Shown here: positions 45,084-57,527 of the stretch, piece by piece
How the letters are laid out: the number at the start of each line of letters is the position of its first letter
How positions within the stretch are numbered: the first letter of the stretch is position 1
NCBI GenBank assembly: GCA_001600415.1
Contig: BCJX01000002.1
Span: 3,055,165 to 3,119,164 of the forward strand
DNA: 64,000 nucleotides
Source of the DNA: Pascua guehoae
Lineage: Eukaryota > Basidiomycota > Tremellomycetes > Trichosporonales > Trichosporonaceae
Direction: 5' to 3'
Made by a program: the position numbers and the translations under genes
Notes under the pieces: model-generated
The model's database searches: none
Told to the model about the DNA's origin: nothing
What the model saw: only the letters and a program-made list of their open reading frames with translations

Positions 45084-46837
45084 CTAGTGCGCGGGAGCAG
45101 GCGGCGCAGGCGGTGCAGCCGCCGCGACCGCGGGGGCGGAGGAGGAGGGTGCGACTGTGGTTGTGCCCGGCACGGTCGACGTCCCGGCCAATGCGACATC
45201 GCCATCACCGACGGCGGCGGCGGTATCTGCTCCAGCTCCGGCTCCGGCTCCAGCCCCTGCCTCCCGCCGTCCGCTCCAGTACAGCCTGCCCGCAACCTCA
45301 CCCACGACCCAGTCGAGGCCGTCGTCGAGACCCGCGCCCGTGATGGCCGAGCAGGGGACGATGCGCCACTTGTGCGAGTCGATCGTGTCGAGTCCCAGGG
45401 CCTGGTGTTAGTGGCGGTAAACTGATTGTTGACAGGAGAAAGGAATAGCAGTGTCTCTAGCAGTGTCTCTCTCTCTTCACCCCGCACACCAAATACACCT
45501 TCCCGGTTAACACGCCTATCCCCCCCCCCCGCTGACCCGACCAACTCACATCCCGAATCTCATCCACACCAAGGGACCCTTCCAAGTCCTGCTTGTTTGC
45601 AAACACGAGCAGCGTCGCGCCCGCCAGGCGCTCCTCGCTCAGCAGGACGCGGAGCTCGGCGGCGCCGTCGCCCATGCGCAGCGCGTCCGAGCTGTCGACG
45701 ACCCAGACGACGGCGTCGGTCGACTCGAAATAGTTGCGCCAGTACGGGCGGAGCGTGCGTTGGCCGCCGACGTCCCCTGATGTCAGCCGTGTTGGGGGCG
45801 AGGGGAAGGGTTTGTGTTGGCGGGGGCAATGAGGTGAGAATGGGGAGGTGGGAAGGGGACGCCAGAAGCAGGGATGAGGGAGGAAGCAGGTTAGATGAGC
45901 AGCAGAGGGATAGAGAGTGGACCAGGGCGGGGAAGTAGGGAAAGAGTGGAGGGGTGGGAGATGGCGGGCTGATGAAGGCGAGCCCATGTAGCCATAAGGA
46001 CTAACGCTGAGGAGGTTGGGGGGATGAGAAGAACCAGGAGGGTCCCAGAGCGATGTCAACCTTCGACGAGTGCCCGGGTCGACAGCAAGCCCCAACATGA
46101 ACACAGTCAATACACATCGATGTCGCTCTAGCCGTCCAGGGCCTTCCTCAACCCAGCTCATCCCAACCCCTTCTCCAGACTCATCCCCAACCCAGCCCAA
46201 TACCCAGCCCAATACCCAGCCCAACCCCAGCCTCAAACCCCATCCTAAGAGACACATTGACGCACAGACATTGAGTGTGTACTCGCCGCGCACGAGGCTC
46301 ATAATATTAAACCCGAGTGTAGGAGAGACCGACTTGATGTCGCCGCCCGTCACGCGTTTGAGAATCGTCGTCTTGCCCGCGTTGTCGAGGCCGCTGTTGG
46401 CGACGTAGATATGTCCCGGGGGGCGGGTTCAGAGGGAGAGTCGGCAAGTAGGGAAGTGGAGTTTGGTAGAGGGACGAGGGGCAAGGACGAGCCCGGGTTA
46501 GGCGAGAGGAGCACATGCAAATGGGTTCGAACGTTGCGGGCAGTATTGGCGAGAGTAACATGACGAATATGACGCGCGATGGGATGGTGGCGATAACAAG
46601 TACAGCGTCAGCGATGGCCCAGGGCCTGAACTGTCCTCTGACCAACGTCGACTCACAGGAAAAGGACGCGCATCTCACGCGCCTTGGCCTTGTTCTTCCG
46701 GATGATTGTGAGGAGGCCTGCGTGTGAGCGCGTGCGTGAGGGCGCTAAGAGGGAGGTGCAAGTGGAAGGGAGGCGGCGCCAGCTGATGCAGGTCGAGGTG
46801 TAAGGGGCTGATATGTGTGTAATTTCGACGTACCCAT
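45084..46837 (-). CDS. ARL2: ARF-like GTPase Arl2 with low-complexity C-terminal extension
   Basis: Small GTPase that works with tubulin-folding cofactors in microtubule biogenesis. Exons on the minus strand: 46834-46837 (only ATGG), 46657-46717, 46266-46393, 45550-45776, 45084-45401; all phases agree, 245 aa. It reads [35 protein letters not shown] (no myristoylation-type start context beyond Gly2, typical of Arl2; P-loop GLDNAGKT), [11 protein letters not shown] (switch I), [30 protein letters not shown] (switch II), [22 protein letters not shown] (NKQD), and [33 protein letters not shown]. Normal Arl2 ends at this point (about 185 aa). Here about 60 more residues of Ala/Gly/Thr/Pro follow ([11 protein letters not shown] … PPAPPAPAH). 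Intron 3 is about 490 nt. Start is set by the 4-nt first coding exon. Confidence 0.9.
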
Positions 46838-47602
46838 GCTTTACAATTGTGAGCGCGTGAACCAAGAGTTTGCAAGAGTGTGCAAACGTTGTAAGAGGTG
46901 CAAAGAGTTGCTGCAAACACAGTCGTTGCCTCTGCGTTCGAGTTCTGTGCGTCACTGTGCCTGTGTGACCTCCACACAAACCACGCGCCATGCACGCGAC
47001 GGTTGAAGGTCACGTGCGCGTGCTAATGGTAGCAGCCAGATTGGCGCGTCCATCTGGTGCTCGGCCGGTCTGCTGCTCGGCCCCCTTGTTCCCATGACCC
47101 CCGGCCACGGCTACGGCCCCCGATCGCCACTCGACACGCGCCGCCTGCCAGCTGCCGGGCCCAAACGTGTGCGCCTGCGCCCCACCCCACCGCCCCACGC
47201 CCGGGGACGCCGCCACACCCCGGTGGGATGGAAAAAGTCTGTTCTGGTGACCACCACCCCAACTTCTCACACCAGTCAGTCACGTTTGCAAAGTGACGTA
47301 GCCTTCAACCTACCCACCTTGCACCCCAACAGCACCTACCCAACACCCAGGCCGGCGGTCACGTTTGCAGCACTGCACAAACCAAAACATCTCGCCACTG
47401 CTTGCTCGCTACTTGTTCGTCTTATACTTGATAAACTACAAGGCTCGACGCGACGACACTGGACACTACATCGACGCCACTCGCACTCGAATCATTTGGG
47501 CACCCGAACATTGTCGCAGATTACGGACCTTGCGACCTCTGAGCACTTGACGCTTGACACCCAACTCCGACTCGGACGAGCACTCTCTGCCCCGATCTCC
47601 CC
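46838..47602. other. Divergent intergenic region, ARL2 / DUF1279 gene
   Basis: 765 bases. The ARL2 side carries TTGCAAGAGTGTGCAAACGTTG-like repeats of TGCAA (46868-46920). The other side is C/A-rich with an ACTCGACGCGACGACAC leader. Poorly conserved frames only. Confidence 0.4.
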
Positions 47603-49083
47603 ATGTCGCTCCGGCTCACCCTCACCCGTCCCCTGGCCATGGTACGCGGCGCTGCGCGCGCGGCGCGTCCGGCGCCAGCGCCATCGCTCCGCCTGCAAGG
47701 GCGGAATGTACACAGTGTGGGGCTGCGGTCCCGCCTGACGCCGTTGCGCTCCCTGCGCTCGATGCGCGCCCCGCACGCCCGCTTCTCTTCGTCTTCTACG
47801 ACGACGGCGCCGCCCGAGGCAAAGTCGGCGTACCAGCGGTTCAAGGAGCTGACCAAGACGTACGGCTCGTACGCGGTCATCATGTACCTCGCGCTCTCGA
47901 CAGTCGACTACACCCTGACATTCATGGTCGTGCACAGCGTGGGCGTGCAGCGGATCGAGCCGTATGTCGCGCACGTGCGCCGGTGGTACCGCGAGCTCCG
48001 GCACGGGGTGGCGGGCGCCGACGCGCTGGATGCGGCCGACGCGGCGCAAAGGGCCGCCGACGAGGCGCAGGCGCGCGCCGATGATGCGATTTCGGGCAGG
48101 AAAGCGGGCGACCAGGTGGCCGAGCACTGGTGGAAGAGCAAGGCGCTCTGGGCCGAGGTGGCCCTCGCGTACGCGATTCACAAGACGGCTCTCCTCCCCG
48201 TCCGCGCGGGACTGACGGTCGCGTGGACGCCGCGCGTGGTCGAGTGGTTGAGGGTGCGCGGGTGGATTGGAGCGGTGAGTGCGACTCGGGTTTGATCGTG
48301 CCGTGAGAGTCGGGGGGCGGGGATTTGTGTTTGGGGTTGGGGCACGGCTTGCGTGTGGGGCGTGGTTGGGAATGGCGGTGGTCGATGGGGTCAAGGTTGG
48401 ACGAGTACGCGGGGTTGGAGTGTAGTCGAGACGTGGTGTGGGTAATAGCTGCGTTCGTCACCTGTCTTCACGCCGGTACAGGCAAGTGGCGAGTGGGACG
48501 GGTGGCATGGTGGTGCTTGTTGCTCGTCTTGGTCAAACAGCACGTCAGCCTCTTCGAGTTCACCTCGTCGAGGCCTGGTCTACCCAGACAATCGACCCAG
48601 ACAGTCTCGAAAGAGGCCACTCGACCAAAACTCGTAAAGACTCGTCAGACTGCTCGAGGTTTGCGACGTGTCTGGACATGCCGAGAGGGAACCAACCCCG
48701 CGACCCGTCTGAGATCCTGGCATCGAACGTCGCTAGCCCCGCGCGTCCAAAGTCGCTCTGCGATACTCTTGTCGTCGGGAGCGCACCTGGCCAGTTGGTC
48801 TCTGCTCTACCTCATGGCCAGCCCCGCGTCAACACCACATCCACCCCCCCCCCCCCCACCCCCTCCCCAGCATTCCTGCTCTCAACCCCATCCAGACTCT
48901 CAACCCCATCCAGACTCTCAACCCCATCCAGACTCTCAACCCCATCCAGACTCTCAACCCCACTTGACATGTGCTGACGTACAGTCTGGCGCCAAGCGCG
49001 CGGCAAAGCACGGCGCCGACCGTGTCCGCGACGGCATGCGGGATGCGGGGCAGCGCGTCGTGTCTGCCACGCGCAAGCCCTAG
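47603..49083 (+). CDS. Mitochondrial DUF1279 (FAM210 / yeast NAT2-like) protein
   Basis: Two exons (47603-48274, 48985-49083; phase 0) give 256 aa. The N-terminal ~65 residues are Arg/Ser/Ala-rich with almost no acidic residues (MSLRLTLTRPLAMVRGAARAAR … RSMRAPHARFSSSS), a strong mitochondrial presequence. The DUF1279 core follows: SAYQRFKELTKTYGSYAVIMYLALSTVDYTLTFMVVHSVGVQRIE with one hydrophobic helix, then an Ala/Asp-rich loop and a second hydrophobic region (KALWAEVALAYAIHKTALLPVRAGLTVAWTPRVVEWL) near the C-terminus. FAM210 proteins act in mitochondrial membrane proteostasis and translation; yeast NAT2 is annotated as an acetyltransferase on weak evidence. The last exon encodes a basic tail (SGAKRAAKHGADRVRDGMRDAGQRV). 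If the intron is retained, the protein instead ends VSATRV. Confidence 0.85.
48881..48962 (+). repeat. 18-base minisatellite, about 4.5 copies, in the DUF1279 gene intron
   Basis: Unit CTCAACCCCATCCAGACT at 48881-48898, 48899-48916, 48917-48934 and 48935-48952, plus a partial copy to 48962. The copies are identical. It sits 22 bases before the acceptor of the 710-nt intron, after a poly-C run (48845-48858). Confidence 0.95.
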
Positions 49084-49668
49084 GCGTGGGGTCCCAGCCC
49101 GCACTCACGGGTTGTTGTGTGGTGGCTCACTGAGCTCGCGACGTGTCGGCCACACGCGACTCCAGACCCCACCCAGCGCGACTCATACCCCCCTCCCACC
49201 GCCCTCTCGCCACCCAACACCCCACTCATAACACCCCACACCCACCACCCAATGCGAATCGACACCGATCGTCAACTCCGGATCCAGCTGCACGCAGCAG
49301 AGGCTCAACACCTCGCTGACCACTCAAAAACACACCCTCTCCCCAACCCCCACTCCCTCTCCCCAACCCCATCCCCAACCCAACCCCAGCCCCTATGCAC
49401 GCTGGATAGACTAGCACCATTCCATTCTATAAGAGACAATACAACTTGTGCATGCCAGCCGATTGCAGGCATCCACATACGCACTGCAGCACTGTCCTCG
49501 TGCCATCTATCTGTCTGTTGTTGAGCTGGCCGTGATTCTCCGCGCGGACTATGCGAGGAAACGTGCACGGACACATGGATTGGGCGGCTGCTGGCTGCCG
49601 GGTCGCGGGGGTGAGCAGACCATGTTGACCCGACCAACACCGGCTGGCCGCGCTTGGAAAGACCATCT
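49084..49668. other. Convergent intergenic region
   Basis: 585 bases between the ends of the DUF1279 gene and RAC1. C/A-rich (CACCCCCTC, CCCAACCCC runs at about 49195-49395). No coding signal. Confidence 0.4.
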
Positions 49669-51409
<1,741 letters not shown>

Positions 51410-53987
51410 GGGCTGATTCACGTAGGCCATGTTGGCAGCGTGTCGCAGCGGCGACAAGGGAGAAGCAGGAATAATGAGGGTAGTGGGTGGCGACTAGGTG
51501 CACGCGTTGGATGTTGTTGTTGTTGCCTGTTTAAAAGATCGGCGGCGGNGGGGGGGGGGGGCGGCGCAGATCGACGGGCGACGGGACAACCCAAAGTGGA
51601 AACGGTAAAGAGGGGAGCGGGGTGAGGGGGGTAGCGAGTGTGGTTGCACTAGGGAGTGGGGGCGGGGGTTGGGCTAATCGTCACGTCGTGGTGAGTCGTG
51701 AGGGCGGGGTTGTGTCGAGCTAGTTATAGATCCAGGCTTATATGCACAAACGAGACGGACAATGGCAAGATGGATGGATGAAAGATAATTGACAGAAAGA
51801 GTCGAGAGAGGGAAACGAGCAAAGGAACAATCGTTGGGCGGCGGTGGGTGGTGTCGGCCGGCTTGGTACGAGGGCAGCAGAAAGACCCTTTGTCCTGGAT
51901 GTTGTTGCCTGGGTCGCCTGGGTACAGAGTGGCGCTGCCTGGACGAGGGGGTACGGGGCGAGGGGGACGTTGGGTTGCCTGGAGATGAACCACAGGGACG
52001 CAAGCAGGCCCAGAGCCGAGCGGGGTTCAGGCAGGCAGGCAAGCATGCAGGCAAGCAAGCAGCAGGGCCGCAAAGGTTGAGGGTGGTCTTGTACCTGATG
52101 ATGATGGTCCGTCGGGGCCAAGAGAGTCCAGTCAGTCAACAGCGGCCTACGGCATGGTGTCGGACAAACAGCAAGTGAATGCAACCAAATAATGGTGCAA
52201 ACAGTAAGCTTGGGCCTGACCCAGTCTGCCCCCCCAGGTGCAAGCCAGGTGGCCAGGTGGCCAGGTGCAAGAGCCGCACAGTTGACCAAAACAACACCCA
52301 CGATGAAAGCGTCCCTCCCCAGGCACCGGGCCAAGGCAAATAAACGCTAAACACCCATCCATTTGCCTACTGTACTCGGCCACTCGGCCTCTTGACCAGC
52401 GTTTGAACATTGTGGAAAAAGCGCCACGCTGGCTTGTGGGTGGGTACACTCACTACTGTAGGCGCCCACGATATAACATGCAAACAAGCACAAAACTGGG
52501 CAACGCACAGACCCAGATGGCATCATTACCGCACAGACAATAAGGACACACACGCTGTACACAGCCAAGACCGTGCACCGCATGTACAGCCAGTGCAACC
52601 TTGCTCATCCACCCCGTGCACCGCGTGCACCGCATGCACCGCACACAGCACACCGCATGACACCCACCAGGCCACCACGCCACCACAGGCGGGCAAGCCA
52701 TGGAGGCCAGCAGCGAGCAAAAGGCCGTCAGGCTCCCAGGCTGCGGGGATGGATGCCGGTACGCCGAGCATGATGGCAAAGGTGAGCAAAGGTGCACGCC
52801 TTGAATTCTTGGCGCCCATTGGTCGAAATGCGCCCCCAGGGTTCTCAGGGAGAACGCAAGTTGTTTAGACCCTGGACCGTTTTGGGGGCAAAGAGCAGAG
52901 CAGAGCGAGGTTGCACCCTCTCGGACCACGCGCCGCGGGGGCAAAGACGGCCGATACTGGGTGATCGTCGCTGCATCATGACGCTTAATTGCTTCCGCTA
53001 ATGAATGGGGTTGCTACCCATTAAGGCATTACCAAACCCGCCGTTCCTAACCGTCGACTTACAGTTTCACAGCCACCCACACCGCCGTCTGTGACACTGC
53101 CTCTGGGCAGTGGTTCAAGGTCGACGACGATGGATGGATGGGTGGATGGGTGGCGGGATGCGGTGCATGACCGTTTTGACTCTGTCTCACCGTGTCGCCG
53201 ACACAGCTACCTGCATTGCCCCGCGTCCTCTACACGGACTCGCCCATGCCCTTCCAATGGCCACACCGGGGGCGGCGATGCGTTCCTGCAAACACTACCA
53301 GACACCGACCAAACCTTTTTCCCAGTCTACATTCCGCAAACTGCCCTCAGCCGCTCGTGTGTGCGGGGTCTGCTGGGACCCGCGGCGTGTCGGGAATCTC
53401 GACGGGATTAGTGGGAACGCATGGGTAGAGTTGGTGCTCACACAGCTTCGAGTTACTAGGTTTGCGGCGGCCGCGACATTCCGTCAAGACGGCGTCTTGT
53501 TGACGGCACACCACACTGCCCCTTCGTGCCGCCCGGCCACTGCTGGGTGAACGAGCAGGTCAGACTTTGACCGTGCCGAGCGCGGCAACCCATGCCCTCG
53601 CAAAGCGGGACCGATCGACGAACGCTTGCTCGTGTGAGTCGAACAACAACACTAACACTCAACATCACTCAACATCAACAATGACGTCATGTCATCTTTC
53701 TCAACCTCGAGACCGTTGTGACACAAAAAAACAATGATCACACGATGTCTTGCAAGATTAAGAGGCGCGAGAACGGGCGCGACGACTCGCACGACAACAA
53801 GCATGAACGCACGTCAGGATGAGGCTTGGCACACACATTCCAGCACAATTGTTTCAGTCGTGGCGTTCTTCACATGCTCTACGTCACAGGTCCCGATCTA
53901 GAAAATACTTTAAGAGACTGCAGAATACGCCACCTGCCGCCACCATGAACACTGCCCAACCCATCTCTACTCGAAACTTGCTCCTCG
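51410..53987. other. Gene-poor region, about 2.6 kb
   Basis: No gene recognised. Contains a G-run with a single N (51549), CAGGCAGGCAAG tandem tracts (52026-52063), a GGCCAGGT triplet (52248-52268) and GCACCGC/GTGCACCGC repeats (52612-52660). The left edge must hold the RAC1 promoter and the right edge that of the monooxygenase. Confidence 0.5.
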
Positions 53988-55433
53988 ATGACCTCGCTGC
54001 CGACATTACAAGTCGATGTCCTGATCGTCGGCGCGGGCCCGACGGGCCTTCTCCTGGCGGGCGACGTCGCGGAGACTGGCGCGCGCGTGGTGCTGTTGGA
54101 GAAACGCGGTGCCGAGTCCAACCTGACGCGGGCGTTTGCGGTACACCCGGGGACGCTGGAGCACTTGGACCGGCGGGGGCTTGCGACACGGCTGATTGCA
54201 ACGGGCAAGGTGGTGGACCACATGCGTGTGCTGGGCGGTACGACTGTCGACTATACGACTGTCCCGTCGCGGTTTCCGTTTGGGCTCATTGTGCCGCAGT
54301 ACAAGGTGGAAAAGCTGCTGCTGGAGCGGGCCGAGGGGCTTGGCGTGCGGATCCTGCGGGGCGCCGAGCTGACCGACCTCATGGACCATGGGAGCGGGGT
54401 GGACGTCGAGTTTCGGTACGGGTCCGTGGAACCGGGGAGCGGGGTGGGGCATGCGCATGCGTCGTACGTTGTGGGCACCGACGGGCATGACTCGACGGTA
54501 CGCCGCTTGCTCGATCTCGAGTTTCCGGGACGTACGGTCCTGACCTCGATGATGCTGGCCGACGTCCATCTCTCCGAGCCGCCCGACGACCTCACCATCG
54601 AGGCAAACGAGAATGGCTTCTTCTTCTGCGCACCCTACGGCGACGGGTGGTTCCGCATCATGGCGTGGGACCCGGCACACGCCGACGAGAGCGACGCGGC
54701 GCCCCTCACGCTCGACGACATACGTACCGCCACACGCAACATTCTCGGCACCGACCTGGGCATGCACGACGACGCGTGGATCTCGCGCTTGCACTGCGAC
54801 GAGCGCCAGGTCGAGACGTACAGCCGCGGCCGCGTCTTCCTCGCCGGCGACGCGGCGCACGTCCACTCCCCCGCCGGCGGCCTCGGCATGAACACGGGCC
54901 TCCAGGACGCCGCCAACCTGGGCTGGAAGCTCGGCGCCGTCGTCCGCGGCACCGCCGACCCGACCCTGCTCGAGACGTACAATGCCGAACGGCACCCCGT
55001 CGGCGCAGACGTCGTGAGCCTCAGCGGCGGCCTGCTCCGCGGCGCCACCATCTCGTCCTGGCCCCTCGTCCGCCTCCGCGACTTGTTTGTCCGCACCGCC
55101 CTCCGGTTCACATCACTCGCCACCAACGGCGCCCTGCGAATGAGCGGAATCGGTATTCGATACCCCCCGCCCCAAGGAGCACACCCCGACGTCGGCCGCC
55201 GCGCCGCCGACCTCGTGGGCGACAACGAGCGCGCCCAGCAGCTCAGCGACGCATTGGTCGGCGGACGCCACGCCGTCATTCTCCCCCAGGACCATGGCGT
55301 CGGCCCCGCCCTGCCCACTCTGCGCATGCCGGTCGAGCAGCCCATTCTCGTACGCCCAGACGGCTATGTCGCGTACATTGGCCCCGTGGGCGACGAGATG
55401 GACAAGGTCATAAAGACCAACGGCGCAGCGTGA
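53988..55433 (+). CDS. FAD-dependent aromatic/antibiotic-type monooxygenase, single exon
   Basis: 481-aa flavoprotein hydroxylase of the PheA/TfdB/rifampicin-monooxygenase type. The start MTSLPTLQVDVLIVGAGPTGLLLAG places the Rossmann GxGxxG at residues 14-19. Further motifs: LEKR, NLTRAFAVHPGTLEHLDRRGL, the DG motif YVVGTDGHDSTVRRLL, the second FAD motif GRVFLAGDAAHVHSPAGGLGMNTGLQDAANLGWKL, and YNAERHPVGADVV. Such enzymes use NAD(P)H and O2 to hydroxylate phenolic or polyketide rings. There is not one intron in 1.45 kb, whereas almost every neighbour has several, and the protein ends where short bacterial forms end, lacking the fungal phenol-hydroxylase C-terminal domain. This suggests acquisition from bacteria, as inference. 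An overlapping upstream frame (ATG 53945) is a shadow. Substrate unknown. Confidence 0.9.
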   Translation: MTSLPTLQVDVLIVGAGPTGLLLAGDVAETGARVVLLEKRGAESNLTRAFAVHPGTLEHLDRRGLATRLIATGKVVDHMRVLGGTTVDYTTVPSRFPFGLIVPQYKVEKLLLERAEGLGVRILRGAELTDLMDHGSGVDVEFRYGSVEPGSGVGHAHASYVVGTDGHDSTVRRLLDLEFPGRTVLTSMMLADVHLSEPPDDLTIEANENGFFFCAPYGDGWFRIMAWDPAHADESDAAPLTLDDIRTATRNILGTDLGMHDDAWISRLHCDERQVETYSRGRVFLAGDAAHVHSPAGGLGMNTGLQDAANLGWKLGAVVRGTADPTLLETYNAERHPVGADVVSLSGGLLRGATISSWPLVRLRDLFVRTALRFTSLATNGALRMSGIGIRYPPPQGAHPDVGRRAADLVGDNERAQQLSDALVGGRHAVILPQDHGVGPALPTLRMPVEQPILVRPDGYVAYIGPVGDEMDKVIKTNGAA

Positions 55434-55839
55434 GCATTGGTACGCGGTGAAGTCATGTATGTTCCGCACGTGCGGCTTGTGTACGTCTATGTCATCACAC
55501 TGGCAACCAAGTGAGCAAGTGGTCGTGAGTGACGCATACCGCACATTCTCCATGCCTCTTCTCATGAAGCCGTCAACGAGGACACAACGAGGACCATGCC
55601 ACTCGTATCAGGTCCGAGAGCCCCCGTGAACAGGACGCTGACACACTAACACACTCACGTCACTTGACACCTGAACTAGCAAAGAAATGTTGCTCGTTGG
55701 CGGCAACTGACAAACCCCAAGACCCCACGTCCACGGCGTCTCCACTCGTCCCTACTCATCCTCCCCCACGACCAGCAAGCACTGCAGCCCGTGCCGCGAC
55801 GGCAGTCCCCACGCGGCACCAGCGCGCAGCCCACGTCCA

Positions 55840-55923
55840 GGAGACATAGCTCAGCTGGGAGAGCGCACGACTGAAGCCATAGGCCCAATCGTGCGGTCGG
55901 GCGTTCGACCCGCCCTGGCTCCA
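55840..55923 (+). tRNA. tRNA-Phe (GAA) with 11-nt intron
   Basis: Folds by eye as: acceptor GGAGACA/TGGCTCC (one A-G mismatch at the fifth pair), TA, D stem GCTC/GAGC with loop AGCTGGGA, G26, anticodon stem CACGA/TCGTG, loop CTGAAGA with anticodon GAA, variable CGGTC, T arm GGGCG-TTCGACC-CGCCC, discriminator A. The 11-nt intron CCATAGGCCCA (55877-55887) lies one base 3' of the anticodon, the canonical place. The B box GGTTCGANNCC-like sequence is GCGTTCGACCC. A T5 run at 55958 can serve as Pol III terminator. Confidence 0.88.
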
Positions 55924-56379
55924 GACGCGCGGCGTGCTGCATCTGATCTGCGTGGTCTTTTTAGGCCTGGCGATGGAGGGGGGAGACGGGTGGTTGAGAT
56001 TGGAGTTCGTGGGGAGGGGGCAAGGGGGCAAGGGGATAGATAGGTTGGGCGGAGCGAGTGAGGGAGGGGCGGAGGGTTCGACCGTCCTTCCATCACCACA
56101 CCGTCGTGCTCATTGTTTATCCACGACATCCGCGCTGCTTGCTGGTATATACAGAGTCCGAGGCGATTCCACACGGGTCCAGTGGCCAGCCGAGCGTTCG
56201 CTTCCAATGTCCTCCACCACTCCACGTGATTGCCCTTCCCGGGGAGTTGCTGTAGGACAGCGCCTTGTCGTCACGACCTGCCATGGCATGCGACCTCTGC
56301 CCGTCTCGCTGCCCACTCTGAGACCAGGATAAAAGCATGCCAGCCGCGACGGGGGCAAGAGCTCGTACCCCTTCGGGCC

Positions 56380-56458
56380 TCTCTGTTCGTATATCGGTTT
56401 AGTATGCTCGCTTGTCATTTGTGCGCGGGAGAGCGGAGTTCGACTCTCCGACAGAGAG
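56380..56458 (+). tRNA. tRNA-Asp (GTC) with apparent 6-nt intron
   Basis: Acceptor TCTCTGT/ACAGAGA (perfect), TC, D stem GTAT with pairing GTAT, anticodon stem CTCGC/GCGGG, T arm CGGAG-TTCGACT-CTCCG, discriminator G, as in eukaryotic tRNA-Asp. Anticodon GTC at 56414-56416. Between A37 (56417) and C38 (56424) there are six extra bases, TTTGTG, at the canonical intron position. Length is 79, or 73 after removing them. TTTT at 56470 would terminate Pol III. Confidence 0.85.
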
Positions 56459-56996
56459 ATAAGATATCCTTTTGCCAACCCCGCTGTCGTGTGGGGACAG
56501 ATCGAGGTCGAGTGGGCCGACTTGAGGCAATACCAAGCAGCCCACGTCCCAGACGTTTGTTGCCCTGTCGTCGACGGAACACCGCTACTGTACAAGTGGA
56601 GTGGGTTGTCCACCTGCGTAAACCAGGTCGCGCGCCTGTGCACGCCAATGGTGTCGGCAGTCGACAAGATCGGACTCAGCGAGCGCACGCTGTAGCACCT
56701 ACAATCCACGGGCTCGTCGGGTTCGTCCCGTTCTCGTTGTCTGCCCAAGACCGGGTACCCTCGATCGAGCGTTGTCGACGTCCTGTGCAGCTGCCGGCCA
56801 GCGGGTCCCTCCGCGCGTCCGCTGTCCCACACTCCAACCTTGAGGCCTGAGAGTTAAACTGGTTTCAGACAAGGGTGACTATGTGGATTGTTATCTGCCC
56901 GGACTGGCGGGTGGAAGATGAACACGCTTGCAATGCACAGCGCGGTGGATGCCTGGTTGTCGTTGGGGGAGGTAGGCATGAGGCATGAGGGAGTCA

Positions 56997-57070
56997 GTAG
57001 GTGGCAGAAGAGAGCAGTCGGTAGGCAGCAGTCGGTAGGCAGCGGTCAGTAGGCAGCGGCCAGTCGGCCC
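56997..57070. repeat. GTAGGCAGCGGTCA tandem tract
   Basis: About four to five imperfect copies of a 14-base GTAGGCAGCRGTCG/A unit between the tRNA genes and the luciferase-family gene. Confidence 0.65.
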
Positions 57071-57527
57071 CCGTTAGTAGGCCCCAGTAGTCAACTTGAG
57101 AGGTAATTGGAGCCACCGAGCCGCCGAGACGGGTAGGGTACGCACTACCCCGCCTGCGCGGTGCGTTCTGCATGCGGCGCACGACCCCGGTATGCTGGCC
57201 GATGCTCGATCCCAGTGTGTGTCGCCGCCAGACGCGGCCGTGCGCGTCCTCGCCAACAAGGCGCTGACGATGTGCTTTGGGTGTGACGCCCAAGGCCATC
57301 GTTTGGCATAGGCGTGCCTAGTCTACTCTTGTGTCACGACTGCATGCTAGTATCATGTACCAAATTCCAAGTGTGTATGGGGACCCGCGGGGGGTGAATC
57401 GTTGTGGTCGGGTATACGCGACACGCGCCTCCGGGGAGCTAGCGCGCGTCACCGTGGTGGCCTCGTTGCCTCGTCACCTCGTCGCCTCGTCACCGTCGTG
57501 GCCTGCTCGAGCGTGAGACCCCGTCGC

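Larger units (their letters stand above)
55434..57527. other. Intergenic region carrying two tRNA genes
   Basis: Apart from the two tRNA genes no coding signal was recognised. Also holds a GGTAGGCAGCAGTC tandem tract (56997-57070). The stretch after 57490 is the 3' flank of the luciferase-family gene on the minus strand. Confidence 0.5.

Noticed and set aside
48881..48962. Regular repeats that could be taken for a CRISPR array
   Set aside because: The units are directly adjacent without spacers and the genome is a fungus; it is a minisatellite.
53819..54490. Alternative upstream start of the monooxygenase in another frame
   Set aside because: That frame loses the GxGxxG motif and shifts into Arg/Gly-rich noise. 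The frame from 53988 carries all family motifs.
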